Source: Sva-07 sp963715285
Lineage (GTDB): Bacteria; Actinomycetota; Acidimicrobiia; Acidimicrobiales; Ilumatobacteraceae
Direction of reading: 5' to 3'
Assembly (NCBI GenBank): GCA_963715285.1
Contig: CAVQRU010000035.1
Coordinates: forward strand, 19,628-83,627
Length of the DNA: 64,000 nt
The notes beneath the pieces are model-generated. The model was not told the origin of the DNA, searched no databases, and saw only the letters and a list, made by a program, of their open reading frames with translations. The translations under genes and the position numbers were made by a program. Shown piece by piece: positions 33,750 to 41,719 of the stretch (position 1 is its first letter; each line of letters opens with the position of its first letter).

Positions 33750-34205
33750 GTGAGCACACCAGCCGCTGGTCGTCAACCGGGGAACGGGGGCCAGATCGTG
33801 CGCCTCGTCGGCGTGTACGACGCTGACAGCACGCTGCGCGGCGAGGTGGGCTACTGGATCGGGGCCCGTCTCGGCCGTCGGCACTGCTCGTTGTGCGACA
33901 TCACGCACGGATCGGTCCGCCGACGTCCGGAGTGGACGGCGTGCACCACCGCGCTGGCGGTGCCCTTCGACACGTACCACCGCAACGATCAGCCCGACGC
34001 GGTGCGGGCCGCGGCCGGCGGGGAGGCACCGGTCGTGGTCGCCGAGCTCGCCACCGTCGCCGGCAGCAGCACGGAGACGGGTTCGACCCTGGTGATGCTC
34101 CTCGGGCCCGGCGACCTCGACGCGTGCGACGCGTCGATCGATCGACTGATCGAGGCCATCGAGGCCGCGGTGTCCCGCCTCGGGATCAGCTGGCCGGCGA
34201 ACTGA
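33750..34205 (+). CDS. conserved hypothetical protein with CSLCDITH motif
   Basis: 151 residues from GTG 33750. The N-terminal half has LVGVYDADSTLRGEVGYWIGARLGRRHCSLCDITHG (quoted in part: GYWIGARLGRRHCSLCDITH), a Cys-x-x-Cys followed by His that could bind a metal or be redox-active. I know this motif from uncharacterised actinobacterial proteins only. The rest is acidic with no membrane segment. It is divergent from the acyl-CoA dehydrogenase gene with 18 nt between starts. Confidence 0.65.
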   Translation: MSTPAAGRQPGNGGQIVRLVGVYDADSTLRGEVGYWIGARLGRRHCSLCDITHGSVRRRPEWTACTTALAVPFDTYHRNDQPDAVRAAAGGEAPVVVAELATVAGSSTETGSTLVMLLGPGDLDACDASIDRLIEAIEAAVSRLGISWPAN

Positions 34206-34297
34206 CCCGCGATCTCGCCGGGGCCGAACGCTGACAGGCGCATCTCGGCGATGCGGGCGTCGTTCACGTCCGCCGTGTCGACATGCCGTCGACGTCG

Positions 34298-35386
34298 TCA
34301 GACGTTGAAGCGGAACTCCATGACGTCGCCGTCCTGGGCGACGTAGTCCTTGCCTTCGACGCGCATCTTGCCGGCGTCCTTGGCGGCGTTCCACGAACCG
34401 AGCTTCAGCAGCTCGTCCCACTGGATCACCTCGGCGCGGATGAAGCCTCGCTGGAAGTCGGTGTGGATCCGGCCGGCACACACCGGCGCGGTCGATCCCT
34501 CGTAGAAGGTCCAGGCCCTGGATTCCTTCTCGCCGGTGGTGAAGTACGTCCGCAGACCGAGCAGGTGATAGGCGCTGCGGACCATCCGGAACAGGGCGCC
34601 CTCGCCGAGGCCGAAGCCCTCCAGGATCTCGGCGCGCTCCTCCGGGTCTTCGATCGCTGCGGCCTCGGCCTCCATCTGCACGCACATGCCGATGATCTCG
34701 ACGTTGTCACCGGCGTTGTTGAACTCGGCGGCGACCATCGCTTCCTTCTCGGGGATCGATTCGATGTCGTCCTCGCCGACGTTGACCACCACGAGCACCC
34801 GGCGGTTGGTGAGCAGGAAGTGGGGGGCGAGCGCCTCCCGGACGTCGTCCTTCAGGCCGGCGCGGTACAGCGGCAGGCCCTCCGAGAGCGCGTCGTAGGC
34901 GACCTGGAGGTGGGCGGCCTCCTCGGCCATGCCCTTGTCGAGCTTCGCCTGACGTTGCGTCTGGTGGAGGCGTTTCTCGACCGTCTCGAGGTCGGCGAGC
35001 GCGAGTTCGATCTCGACGATCCGCAGATGTTCGAGCGGGTCGGTCGGCCCGGTGATGTCGTCGTTGACGAACGCTCGCAGCACGAACACGATCGCGTCGA
35101 CCTCGCGGATGTTGGCCAGGAACTTGTTGCCGAGACCCTCGCCCTGGCTCGCTCCTTCGACGAGACCGCCGATGTCGACGACCTCGACCTGGGCGTGGAT
35201 CGTCTGCTTGGACTTGGACATGGCAGCGAGCTGGTCGAGGCGATCGTCGGGCACCTTGGCCACGCCGATGTTCGGATCCTTGGTGGCGAACGGATACGGC
35301 GCCGCGAGCGCCCCACCACCGGTCAACGCGTTGTACAGCGAGCTCTTGCCCGCGTTGGGGAGACCGACCAGTCCGAAACGTTCCAT
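34298..35386 (-). CDS. ychF: redox-regulated ATPase YchF (Obg-related)
   Basis: 362 residues, OLA1/YchF family ATPase that binds ribosomes. GLPNAGKSSLYNAL is the P-loop, DIGGLVEGASQGEGLGNKF switch II, a coiled-coil insert near 130-200, and the C-terminal TGS domain contains TFYEGSTAPVCAGRIHTDF (in part) and KDYVAQDGDVMEFRFNV. ATG at 35386 is the family start. TAGCCT lies 10 nt before it on the minus strand. Confidence 0.95.
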   Translation of the reverse strand: MERFGLVGLPNAGKSSLYNALTGGGALAAPYPFATKDPNIGVAKVPDDRLDQLAAMSKSKQTIHAQVEVVDIGGLVEGASQGEGLGNKFLANIREVDAIVFVLRAFVNDDITGPTDPLEHLRIVEIELALADLETVEKRLHQTQRQAKLDKGMAEEAAHLQVAYDALSEGLPLYRAGLKDDVREALAPHFLLTNRRVLVVVNVGEDDIESIPEKEAMVAAEFNNAGDNVEIIGMCVQMEAEAAAIEDPEERAEILEGFGLGEGALFRMVRSAYHLLGLRTYFTTGEKESRAWTFYEGSTAPVCAGRIHTDFQRGFIRAEVIQWDELLKLGSWNAAKDAGKMRVEGKDYVAQDGDVMEFRFNV

Positions 35387-35460
35387 GGACCGCCCGAGGC
35401 TACCGATGCGGACCCACCATCTCGCCCCGACCCTTCCTCCCGCCTGTCCGGTCACCGCGC

Positions 35461-35615
35461 CCGCCCGCCGCGCCTGCCATAAGCACCACGACCCGCCCCG
35501 CCCGCCTGCCACCAACACCCCAACCCGCCCGCCCGTCCGCCACCACCCCCGATCCGCCCGCCCGCCTGCCACCAACACCACGACCCGGTCGCCCGTCCGC
35601 CACCACGACCGTTCC
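35461..35615. repeat. imperfect tandem repeat, about 31-bp unit, 4-5 copies
   Basis: Units of the type CGCCCGCCTGCCACCAACAC...CGACCCG, alternating CCTGCC and TCCGCC versions. The plus strand is almost free of G-runs and very C-rich, a marked strand skew. It fills the 310-nt gap between ychF and the second AbiEi-DUF559 gene; no gene was seen there. On the minus strand it would encode repeated WWRTGxRVxVLVAGG, which I regard as chance. Confidence 0.8.
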
Positions 35616-35622
35616 GGTCTGA

Positions 35623-35657
35623 GCGGATCTGGTCGCGGACGCCGCGACCAGATCCGC
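35623..35657. repeat. palindrome at the 3' flank of the second AbiEi-DUF559 gene
   Basis: Perfect 15-bp stem GCGGATCTGGTCGCG/CGCGACCAGATCCGC with a 5-nt loop. Its right half recurs with 28 of 35 positions matching at 36711-36745 on the other side of the gene. Confidence 0.8.
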
Positions 35658-35696
35658 CGAGAGTTGCGCTGACGGGGCAGGTGGGGGCAGGTGGGA

Positions 35697-36683
35697 TCAG
35701 GCGGCGTCGGGCGGGGGCGGCGGAAGTCGCTCTGCCGGTGCGGCGAACTCCGGCGCCCAGCGGTCGACCGCGGCTCGGATCCGGTCGGCGGTGGCCTTGG
35801 GACGGGTGGCGACGGCTCGATAGGTGAACCGCACGACGATCCATCCGGCGGCGAGCAGGTCGGCGTCACGATCTCGATCACGCTCGAACGCGCCGCGGTC
35901 GAGGCCGTGGTGGGCCCATCCGTCGCACTCGAGCAGGACCGGCGTGTCGATCACCCGGAAGTCGATCTCGTTGCCCTCGATCACGGGATGGAACTCGACG
36001 GGCGGGAGGTGGAAGCGGCCGACGAGGCGCGTCATCATGGTCTCGAGGACCGAGTCGGCCGGTTTGTCGTCGATCGACCAGTCGTCGACCGCGTTCCGGG
36101 CCGCGACGACGCCCGCTCGACCCGGCCGGGCGTGCTCGCCGACCGCTCGCTCGATCGCACCGAGCGATGCGAGGCGGGTGGCGACCGCGTGGCCGACTGC
36201 GGCATGGACCCCGGACGGATCGACGGCACCGAGGTCGATGATCGTGCGCAGGATGTTGGTGCAGGCGATGCCGTACCGGCGCTGGGGTGTGAGGCGGGCC
36301 CGGTCGGTTGGTCGGTGGACGACCACACCGGCGAGGTCGAGGTCGCGGCGTCCTGTCGTTGGGATGACATCGACCGGGTCGTCGTCGGGTCGGGGAACGC
36401 CCCACAGGCGCGCCGCGGAGCGGTGCGACGCCACGGCGGGCGCACCGATGGCGAGCACGCCGGCGATGATGCGCTGTTCGGGGGTGTCGGGTGTGCCGAC
36501 CATCCGGGCGACATACGGATGGAGCTGCTGGAGCGTGCCCCGCTGGATCGCCCGGTACCACGCAGCACGCGTCAGTCCTGACGCCTCGAACGTGAGGACG
36601 CCGTGGTGGGCGCGAGCCCACTCGTCGAAGTCGGAGAGGTGCATGCGTGCCAGTGGGCGGTCGTCGGCACTCACGGGAATCAC
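35697..36683 (-). CDS. orphan AbiEi-type + DUF559 nuclease-like protein
   Basis: 328 residues (or 315 from ATG 36644). The N-terminal part (EWARAHHGVLTFEASGLTRAAWYRAIQRGTLQQL, quoted in part: LTFEASGLTRAAWYRAIQRG) is the AbiEi-like winged helix; ASHRSAARLWGVP follows as in such proteins. The C-terminal domain has an intact PD-(D/E)XK-like core: EGNEIDFRVIDTPVLLECDG, WAHHGLDRGAFERDRDRDAD, LLAAGWIVVRFTY. No toxin partner is adjacent. It is flanked on both sides by related palindromes, like the other copy at 19130. Role unknown. Confidence 0.78.
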   Translation of the reverse strand: MIPVSADDRPLARMHLSDFDEWARAHHGVLTFEASGLTRAAWYRAIQRGTLQQLHPYVARMVGTPDTPEQRIIAGVLAIGAPAVASHRSAARLWGVPRPDDDPVDVIPTTGRRDLDLAGVVVHRPTDRARLTPQRRYGIACTNILRTIIDLGAVDPSGVHAAVGHAVATRLASLGAIERAVGEHARPGRAGVVAARNAVDDWSIDDKPADSVLETMMTRLVGRFHLPPVEFHPVIEGNEIDFRVIDTPVLLECDGWAHHGLDRGAFERDRDRDADLLAAGWIVVRFTYRAVATRPKATADRIRAAVDRWAPEFAAPAERLPPPPPDAA

Positions 36684-36698
36684 CGGCCACCCATTCCG

Positions 36699-36745
36699 CT
36701 CTCGGCGGGTGTGGTCGCAGGTGTCGCGATCAGATCCGCTGAGAG
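36699..36745. repeat. palindrome at the 5' flank of the second AbiEi-DUF559 gene
   Basis: Imperfect inverted repeat, CTCTCGGCGGGTGTGGTCGC against GCGATCAGATCCGCTGAGAG, 16 of 20 paired with wobbles. The right arm matches the palindrome at 35623 in the same orientation. Confidence 0.65.
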
Positions 36746-36834
36746 CCGGTGGGGTTCCGGCCGAGGGTGGTGGAGGAGCGGTCGGCGATCGCGAGGGCGA
36801 CCAGAGCGGCGAACGGCCTCGTTCGCCCCGACGC

Positions 36835-36840
36835 TACAGT
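36835..36840 (+). promoter_or_regulatory. -10 box for a leaderless PHP-protein mRNA
   Basis: TACAGT ends 7 nt before the GTG at 36848, which supports that start over the longer open frame from 36749. Confidence 0.45.
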
Positions 36841-36847
36841 CGCCGAC

Positions 36848-37903
36848 GTGAGCGATCGCCGCGACACCGGGAGTGCGAGGTCGGCGTCGATGTCGCCGGA
36901 GCAGGCGATCCTGCGGGTGATCCACTGCCTCGACCGGGCGCACGAGAGCGGGTACAAGTCGAAGGCGTTCGCCCGGGCGCTCGACGTGGTCCGCGCGACA
37001 TCGCCCGACGAACTGTCCGATCGGGCCGCCGCCGGCACGCTCACCGACCTCGACGGGCTCGGCTCGTCGACCGCCGGCGTGATCGCCGATGCGCTCGCCG
37101 GTCGGGTGCCGGCGTACCTCGCGAAGATCGAGGCCGAGTCGAAGGTGCCGATCACGCCGGAGGGCCAGGTGTACCGCGACGCCTTGCGCGGCGACTGTCA
37201 CCTCCACTCCACGTGGAGCGATGGCGGCGCGCCGATCGAGGCGATGGCGGCGACGGCGATCGCGCTCGGCCACGAGTACATGGTGCAGACCGATCACTCC
37301 GCCCGGCTCACCGTCGCGCACGGGTTGAACGAGGACCGCCTCACCGAGCAACTCGACCAGATCGCGGCGATCAACGCCGACATCGCTGCCGCAGGTCACG
37401 ACTTCCGGATCCTCGCGGGGATGGAGGTCGACATCCTCGAGGACGGGTCGCTCGACCTCGCCGATCACATGTTGGAGCGTCTCGACGTGGTGGTGGCGAG
37501 CGTGCACTCGAAGCTGCGGATGGAACGCCGGCAGATGACCGAGCGGATGCTGATGGCGGTCGCGTCGCCGCACGTCGACATCCTCGGGCACTGCACCGGG
37601 CGGATGATCGGCAAGCGCCCGCCGTCGGAGTTCGACGCCGACTACGTGTTCGCGGCGTGTGCACAGTTCAACACGGCGGTGGAGATCAACTGTCGTCCCG
37701 AGCGCCTGGATCCCCCGAGGGAGCTGCTCGACGTGGCGATCGAGTACGGCTGCTGGTTCTCGATCGACTCCGATGCCCACGCGACCGGCCAGTTGGAGTG
37801 GCAACCGCTCGGATGCGACCGTGCGGCCGAACGGGGCGTGCCGATCGATCGGATCGTCAACACGATGTCCGCCGACGACCTCCTCGCCTGGACCGCAGCC
37901 TGA
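36848..37903 (+). CDS. PolX-type PHP phosphoesterase with helix-hairpin-helix N-terminus
   Basis: 351 residues. An N-terminal helical region with an HhH-like loop (LTDLDGLGSSTAGVIADAL) leads to a PHP domain: GDCHLHSTWSDGG, the QTDHSA motif, LAGMEVDIL, VVASVHSK, DILGHCTGR and SIDSDAHATGQ provide the metal His/Asp set. This matches the C-terminal half of bacterial PolX without the polymerase palm, so it is likely a 3'-5' exonuclease or phosphoesterase in DNA repair, or a histidinol phosphatase-like enzyme. The GTG start fits the TACAGT box. Confidence 0.82.
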   Translation: MSDRRDTGSARSASMSPEQAILRVIHCLDRAHESGYKSKAFARALDVVRATSPDELSDRAAAGTLTDLDGLGSSTAGVIADALAGRVPAYLAKIEAESKVPITPEGQVYRDALRGDCHLHSTWSDGGAPIEAMAATAIALGHEYMVQTDHSARLTVAHGLNEDRLTEQLDQIAAINADIAAAGHDFRILAGMEVDILEDGSLDLADHMLERLDVVVASVHSKLRMERRQMTERMLMAVASPHVDILGHCTGRMIGKRPPSEFDADYVFAACAQFNTAVEINCRPERLDPPRELLDVAIEYGCWFSIDSDAHATGQLEWQPLGCDRAAERGVPIDRIVNTMSADDLLAWTAA

Positions 37904-37934
37904 TCAATTCGCCGCCGCCCGGCACCACGTCCCC

Positions 37935-37984
37935 GTTTGCGTGACGTTCCGGGTGGGGCGCCCCACCCGGAATGCAACGCAAAC
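37935..37984. repeat. 50-bp palindromic repeat, pair 1 copy a
   Basis: The outer arms GTTTGCGT/ACGCAAAC enclose a perfect 13-bp palindrome TTCCGGGTGGGGC/GCCCCACCCGGAA. It lies between the convergent PHP and serine-hydrolase genes. Confidence 0.85.
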
Positions 37985-38005
37985 GTGGTGGGCGCGACAT
38001 TCGTT

Positions 38006-38055
38006 GTTTGTGTGACGTTCTGGGTGGAACGGCCCACCGGAAGTGCAACGCAAAC
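38006..38055. repeat. 50-bp palindromic repeat, pair 1 copy b
   Basis: GTTTGTGT...ACGCAAAC with GTTCTGGGTGG and CCCACCGGAA inside. It starts 71 nt after copy a and has more mismatches in the stem. Confidence 0.8.
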
Positions 38056-38084
38056 ATGGTGGGGAGGGGGCCGTTGGGGCGGAT

Positions 38085-39308
38085 TCAGGCCATCATCGCG
38101 CCGTAGGCGGCGAGGAGGAGGCCGGCGCCGCGGAGGTCGCCGGTGGTGCCCTCGCCCATCCGGTTCATGACGTAGCTGAAGCTCATCTGAGCGTCGACGT
38201 CGACGATCGCGAGCGATCCACCCCAGCCGCCCCAGAAGCAGGTGCGTGGGTTCGGCACGGGCAGCGTCGGGCCCGGCAGTCCGAAGCCCATGCCCATGTT
38301 GAGCTCCAACGGCAGGATGAGGTCGGGTCCTTCGATCTGTTGGTCGAAGATGCGCGCCACGCCGTCGTCGGAGAGCAGCGTCACGCCGAGAGCGGTTCCT
38401 CCGCAGGCGGTCGGGGTGTGGCAGAGCGCGACGGAGCGGGCGTTGCCGTGGCCGCCGGCGGCCGGGATCTCGGCGCGGCGCCAGTCCTTGCGCCACGAGA
38501 AGTCGGCGGTGAGCGCCGGGTTGGCGAGTGTGCGGTACGCGATCGAGTCGTGGTCGGCGTCCTCCTCGCCGAGCGGGCTCGGTGGCGGGATCACGCGGGC
38601 GACCCGTGAGTCGCACGATGCGGGCGTGCCGATGTGGAAGTCGGCGCCGAGCGGGCCCGCGACCTCCTCGGCGAAGAACGTGCCGAGGGAGCGGCCGTCG
38701 ACGCGTTTGACGATCTCGCCGAGCAGGTAGCCCTGGCTGATGGCGTGGTAGCCGGACTTGGTGCCGGGCTCCCACCACGGCGCCTGGGCGGCGTGCAGGT
38801 CGACGAGCTTGTCGTGGTCGAGGAGATCGAACATCGTGAGCGGCTCGTCCCAGCCGGACAGCCCGGCGGTGTGGCTCAGCACGTGCCGGGTCGCGATCGT
38901 CTCCTTGCCGTTGGCCGCGAACTCCGGCCAGTAGGTGGCGATCGGCTCGTACAGGTCGAGTTCGCCCCGGTCGGCGAGCATCAGGCAACACAGGGCGGCC
39001 ATCGTCTTGGTGGTCGACCACACGTTGATGATGGTGTCCTCCTCCCAGTCACCCTCGACACCGGGCACGCCCGCTTCGTCGTCGTCGGGACCGTCGAAGG
39101 TGGCCCTGCCGCCCCACAGATCGACGACCATCTCACCGCCGATCGTGATCGCCACCGACGCGCCCACGTCGCCCTGCGTGGCGAAGTTGCCGGCGAATGC
39201 GTCGCGCACCGCTTCGAAGCCGGGCGCGACGGTGCCGTGGATGTCGGTTGCTGCCGTCGCGGTTCCGGTGGGGGTCACAGTCCCGTGTTCGTTCTCGTCG
39301 GTCGCCAT
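38085..39308 (-). CDS. beta-lactamase-fold serine hydrolase (EstB-type)
   Basis: 407 residues. The SxxK nucleophile is STTKTMAALC near 101 and the Tyr of the second motif is in SGYHAISQGY; NRMGEGTTG near the end may replace KTG. GLPGPTLPVPNPRTCFWGGWGG is the usual closing region. The family holds esterases, DD-peptidase-like and beta-lactamase-like enzymes; no signal peptide is present, so a cytosolic esterase is more likely. ATG at 39308 has TACCTT 6 nt upstream. Confidence 0.85.
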   Translation of the reverse strand: MATDENEHGTVTPTGTATAATDIHGTVAPGFEAVRDAFAGNFATQGDVGASVAITIGGEMVVDLWGGRATFDGPDDDEAGVPGVEGDWEEDTIINVWSTTKTMAALCCLMLADRGELDLYEPIATYWPEFAANGKETIATRHVLSHTAGLSGWDEPLTMFDLLDHDKLVDLHAAQAPWWEPGTKSGYHAISQGYLLGEIVKRVDGRSLGTFFAEEVAGPLGADFHIGTPASCDSRVARVIPPPSPLGEEDADHDSIAYRTLANPALTADFSWRKDWRRAEIPAAGGHGNARSVALCHTPTACGGTALGVTLLSDDGVARIFDQQIEGPDLILPLELNMGMGFGLPGPTLPVPNPRTCFWGGWGGSLAIVDVDAQMSFSYVMNRMGEGTTGDLRGAGLLLAAYGAMMA

Positions 39309-39314
39309 GTCGGC

Positions 39315-39320
39315 AAGGTA
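39315..39320 (-). promoter_or_regulatory. -10 box for a leaderless serine-hydrolase mRNA
   Basis: TACCTT on the minus strand, 6 nt before the ATG at 39308. Confidence 0.45.
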
Positions 39321-39429
39321 GCGGGCGGGTTCGCGCCGTGGTCGACCGGACCGTTGCGCCGAACGACCACGAACGCACAGCTGCGGGTGCCGATGGCACG
39401 GGGTGGCGGCGTTGGCACGGGTGGCGGCG

Positions 39430-39458
39430 TTGGGGCAGGGTGGGCGGCGGCGTAGCAT
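39430..39458 (+). promoter_or_regulatory. promoter for bL37 (TTGGGG-17-TAGCAT)
   Basis: TTGGGG at 39430-39435, 17-nt spacer, TAGCAT at 39453-39458, then 9 nt to the ATG at 39468. No ribosome-binding site fits in the leader. Confidence 0.45.
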
Positions 39459-39467
39459 GGCATCCCT

Positions 39468-39554
39468 ATGTCGAAGAAGACCAAGAAGAAGAAGGCCAAG
39501 ATGCGCCGTTCGAAGGCGAATCACGGCAAGCGCCCCAACATGGGCCGCGGCTGA
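39468..39554 (+). CDS. large ribosomal subunit protein bL37 (mini-protein)
   Basis: 28 residues: a lysine-rich start (MSKKTKKKKAKMRRSKANH) and the ending GKRPNMGRG. The SKANHGKRPN block is, from memory, the conserved C-terminus of bL37, the ~24-residue protein found in the mycobacterial 50S subunit; this version carries four extra residues at the end. It lies between a divergent serine hydrolase and a VOC gene. Confidence 0.8.
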   Translation: MSKKTKKKKAKMRRSKANHGKRPNMGRG

Positions 39555-39586
39555 CCTGATCCCCACGCGCCGGACGTCGCTGCATC

Positions 39587-40306
39587 GTGGACCCCCGAGT
39601 CGAGTGGCTCACGGTGTCGGGCGATCCCGACGTCTGGCGATCGATCGGCTTCGTCGTCACCGACGACGGCCATCTTCCGCTCCACGGCACCTCGCTCCGC
39701 ATCGTTCACCCCGGTTCGCTCTCGGCGCTGCTGCACGCCGGTGACGACGCAGAAACCTCCAGCTCCGCCACCGGCATCGTCGGCTGGGCGTTGAGCGGGA
39801 TCACCGAGCGTGCTGGCGTCTCACCGACCGGAGCCGCCGCGGCAACGCTCGACGGCACGACTGACCGCTGGTTCGACATCGACGGTCTGCCCACGGAGAT
39901 CGTCGACGCCCACGGGCCCCGGTACGCCGATCACGAGATCGGCGCGGTCGGCCTCGATCACGTCGTGGTGATGACGTCGCAGCTCGAGCGGACGAGCGAT
40001 GCGATCGCCGGGGCCACGGGCTGCGAACTCAAGCGCATCCGCGACCTGGGCGAGATGCGGCAGGGTTTCCACCGCATCGGGCGTGGCGGATTGATCGTCG
40101 AGCTCGTCGAACGGCCCGACATCCCCGACGGACCGGCGAGCTTCTGGGGCCTCGTGGTCAACGTCGACGATCTCGATGCCGCCTGTGCCCGCATCGGCGC
40201 CGACCGGGTGTCGCCGCCGAAGGACGCCGTGCAACCGGGTCGCCGGATCGCCACCGTGCGCCCCGACGTCGGCCTCGGTCTCCCCGTCGCCCTCATGACC
40301 CCCTGA
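39587..40306 (+). CDS. VOC (glyoxalase-like) family protein
   Basis: 239 residues. The second half has a VOC unit: AVGLDHVVVMTSQLERTSDAI (in part), GGLIVELVERPD, FWGLVVNVDDLDAACARIG. The first half is a weaker, probably degenerate VOC repeat (DPDVWRSIGFVVTDDG). The metal-binding His of VOC enzymes is plausible in LDHVV and the Glu in VELVE. Substrate unknown. GTG start at 39587. Confidence 0.72.
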   Translation: MDPRVEWLTVSGDPDVWRSIGFVVTDDGHLPLHGTSLRIVHPGSLSALLHAGDDAETSSSATGIVGWALSGITERAGVSPTGAAAATLDGTTDRWFDIDGLPTEIVDAHGPRYADHEIGAVGLDHVVVMTSQLERTSDAIAGATGCELKRIRDLGEMRQGFHRIGRGGLIVELVERPDIPDGPASFWGLVVNVDDLDAACARIGADRVSPPKDAVQPGRRIATVRPDVGLGLPVALMTP

Positions 40307-40460
40307 CGCTCACGCCGCGCCCGTCCGCCCGTCCGACCGTCCGAAGGCCCGGTCATCGGAGCGTGGGACTCGCCACGCGAACCCACACCGGAACGGGCAC
40401 CGGGTTGCGGGCGCTTCGTCCATCGGCTGGTCGGCGGGAGCTCCCCACGTCGACGCCGAC

Positions 40461-40502
40461 GCGGCAGCGCCGGACCCGGAGATCCGAGTCCGGCGCTGCC
40501 GC
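40461..40502. terminator. terminator-like hairpin after the LAxTG protein gene
   Basis: 14-bp perfect stem GCGGCAGCGCCGGA/TCCGGCGCTGCCGC with a 14-nt loop, between the convergent VOC and LAxTG genes. No T-run on either side. The rest of 40307-40539 is GC-rich with CCGTCCG repeats and no gene. Confidence 0.6.
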
Positions 40503-40539
40503 CCTTGAGATGTCGTGTGTTCAGGTGTTCGTGTGGGGA

Positions 40540-41382
40540 TCAGCTCGCTTCGGGGCCGATGCCGTCGTGTCGGCGGCGGCGAGCGGCGGTGAGGAACAGC
40601 AGTCCGGCGAGCAGCGCGCCGGCGCCGATGATCAGCGCATTGCTGGGTCCGCCGCCGGTCGACGCGAGTTCGCAGTCGTCGGCCGGATTGCCGTCGTTGT
40701 TCTGGCCGGGCACGCAGACCGTCGTGGTCGGAGCGGGGGTGGTGGTCGGGGGGATCACGTCCGGCGGGTTGGCGCACGCCGAGGTGCTGGGCACGTAGCT
40801 GACGGTTGCCGTGGCGGTCGGGTAGGTGACGGTTGCCGTGCCGGGCGGGTCGAGGGTCACTGCGATCGACAAGCCATCGCGGAGGAAGGCGTCGTTCGGG
40901 TCTGGAATCCACGACACGCCGTCGTCGGCGAGCTTCCAGCCCGGCCAGTCGGTGGCGTTGCCGGCCGCATCGACGGTGGCACCGGGCCAGATGAACTGAC
41001 CCGACAGGTTCGTGACCTGCAGCGTCTCGATGACGGTCCCGTTGGCGGCGCTCACGACGAGGGTGGCGCCGGCGCCGACCGGCGTGAAGCCGACCGGCAC
41101 GATCGTGTACCTAACGAACGGGGCGTCACGGATGCACTCCGGTGAGAACCCACTCACGTCGAGCGAGCGTTCGGCGGCCGTCGTGGTGGTGACGTAGTTC
41201 GTGCTCGCCGGCGCCGATTGGCCCTGGGTCGTGTCGGTCGTCTGTGCAAGGGCCGTGATCGGCAGTGCGGTTGCTGCCATGACGCCGAGCACGAGGCCGA
41301 ACCGCCAGTGGCGCCCGGAGCCGCCGCGTCGGGCGCGCCCTCCGCCGGGTGACCGATCGATGGTCGTCGAGGTTGTCATCAT
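40540..41382 (-). CDS. secreted cell-wall protein with LAxTG sortase signal
   Basis: About 280 residues. An Arg-rich start and hydrophobic segment (FGLVLGVMAATALPITALAQ) form a signal peptide. The middle (about 45-200) is a beta-rich, Thr/Val-rich exported domain with two Cys near 60 and 205. The end has PPTTTPAPTTTV, then ELASTGGGPSNALIIGAGALL and a basic tail RRRRHDG. LASTG fits the LAxTG motif of class E sortases. Ligand unknown. ATG 41382 or 41379, both after AAAGGCGGA. Confidence 0.75.
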   Translation of the reverse strand: MMTTSTTIDRSPGGGRARRGGSGRHWRFGLVLGVMAATALPITALAQTTDTTQGQSAPASTNYVTTTTAAERSLDVSGFSPECIRDAPFVRYTIVPVGFTPVGAGATLVVSAANGTVIETLQVTNLSGQFIWPGATVDAAGNATDWPGWKLADDGVSWIPDPNDAFLRDGLSIAVTLDPPGTATVTYPTATATVSYVPSTSACANPPDVIPPTTTPAPTTTVCVPGQNNDGNPADDCELASTGGGPSNALIIGAGALLAGLLFLTAARRRRHDGIGPEAS

Positions 41383-41445
41383 TCCGCCTTTTGTGTACTC
41401 CGCCGTCCCGCCGGTGATCCTGTTTGACCACCCTCGGTGGCTGAC

Positions 41446-41474
41446 ACCGTAGCGATGCCGGGCGGTGATCGCAA
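41446..41474 (-). promoter_or_regulatory. promoter of the LAxTG protein gene (TTGCGA-17-TACGGT)
   Basis: On the minus strand TTGCGA (41469-41474), a 17-nt spacer and TACGGT (41446-41451), about 65 nt upstream of the start. The mRNA would have a leader with an AAAGG ribosome-binding site, unlike most genes here. The remaining gap up to 41719 is AT-richer than average around 41480-41600 and holds no gene I can support. Confidence 0.5.
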
Positions 41475-41719
41475 GTCGTAATCGGTGCTGATTCCCTGTA
41501 AACATTGGGCTTCAAGGAACCCTCTGGGGTGGTGGGGATCTCTCACCCTCTGCGTTCGAGCGACTACATCAAGAGAATCGCAGGAGAAGTACCACGCAGA
41601 GTGGTCATCGGGCGGTCGTGTTTCCGCGCAGATCCGGGCGCATCGAGCGGGCGTTCCCGTCGGCGTTGGCGTCGATGCCGGGAGGCCTCGACGCGGTGCA
41701 AGACGGCGTCCGGTGACTG

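Noticed and set aside
35461..35615. CRISPR-like array or repetitive peptide gene
   Set aside because: Contiguous imperfect units without spacers; the minus-strand peptide has no start or ribosome-binding site of its own and only extends the ychF frame upstream.
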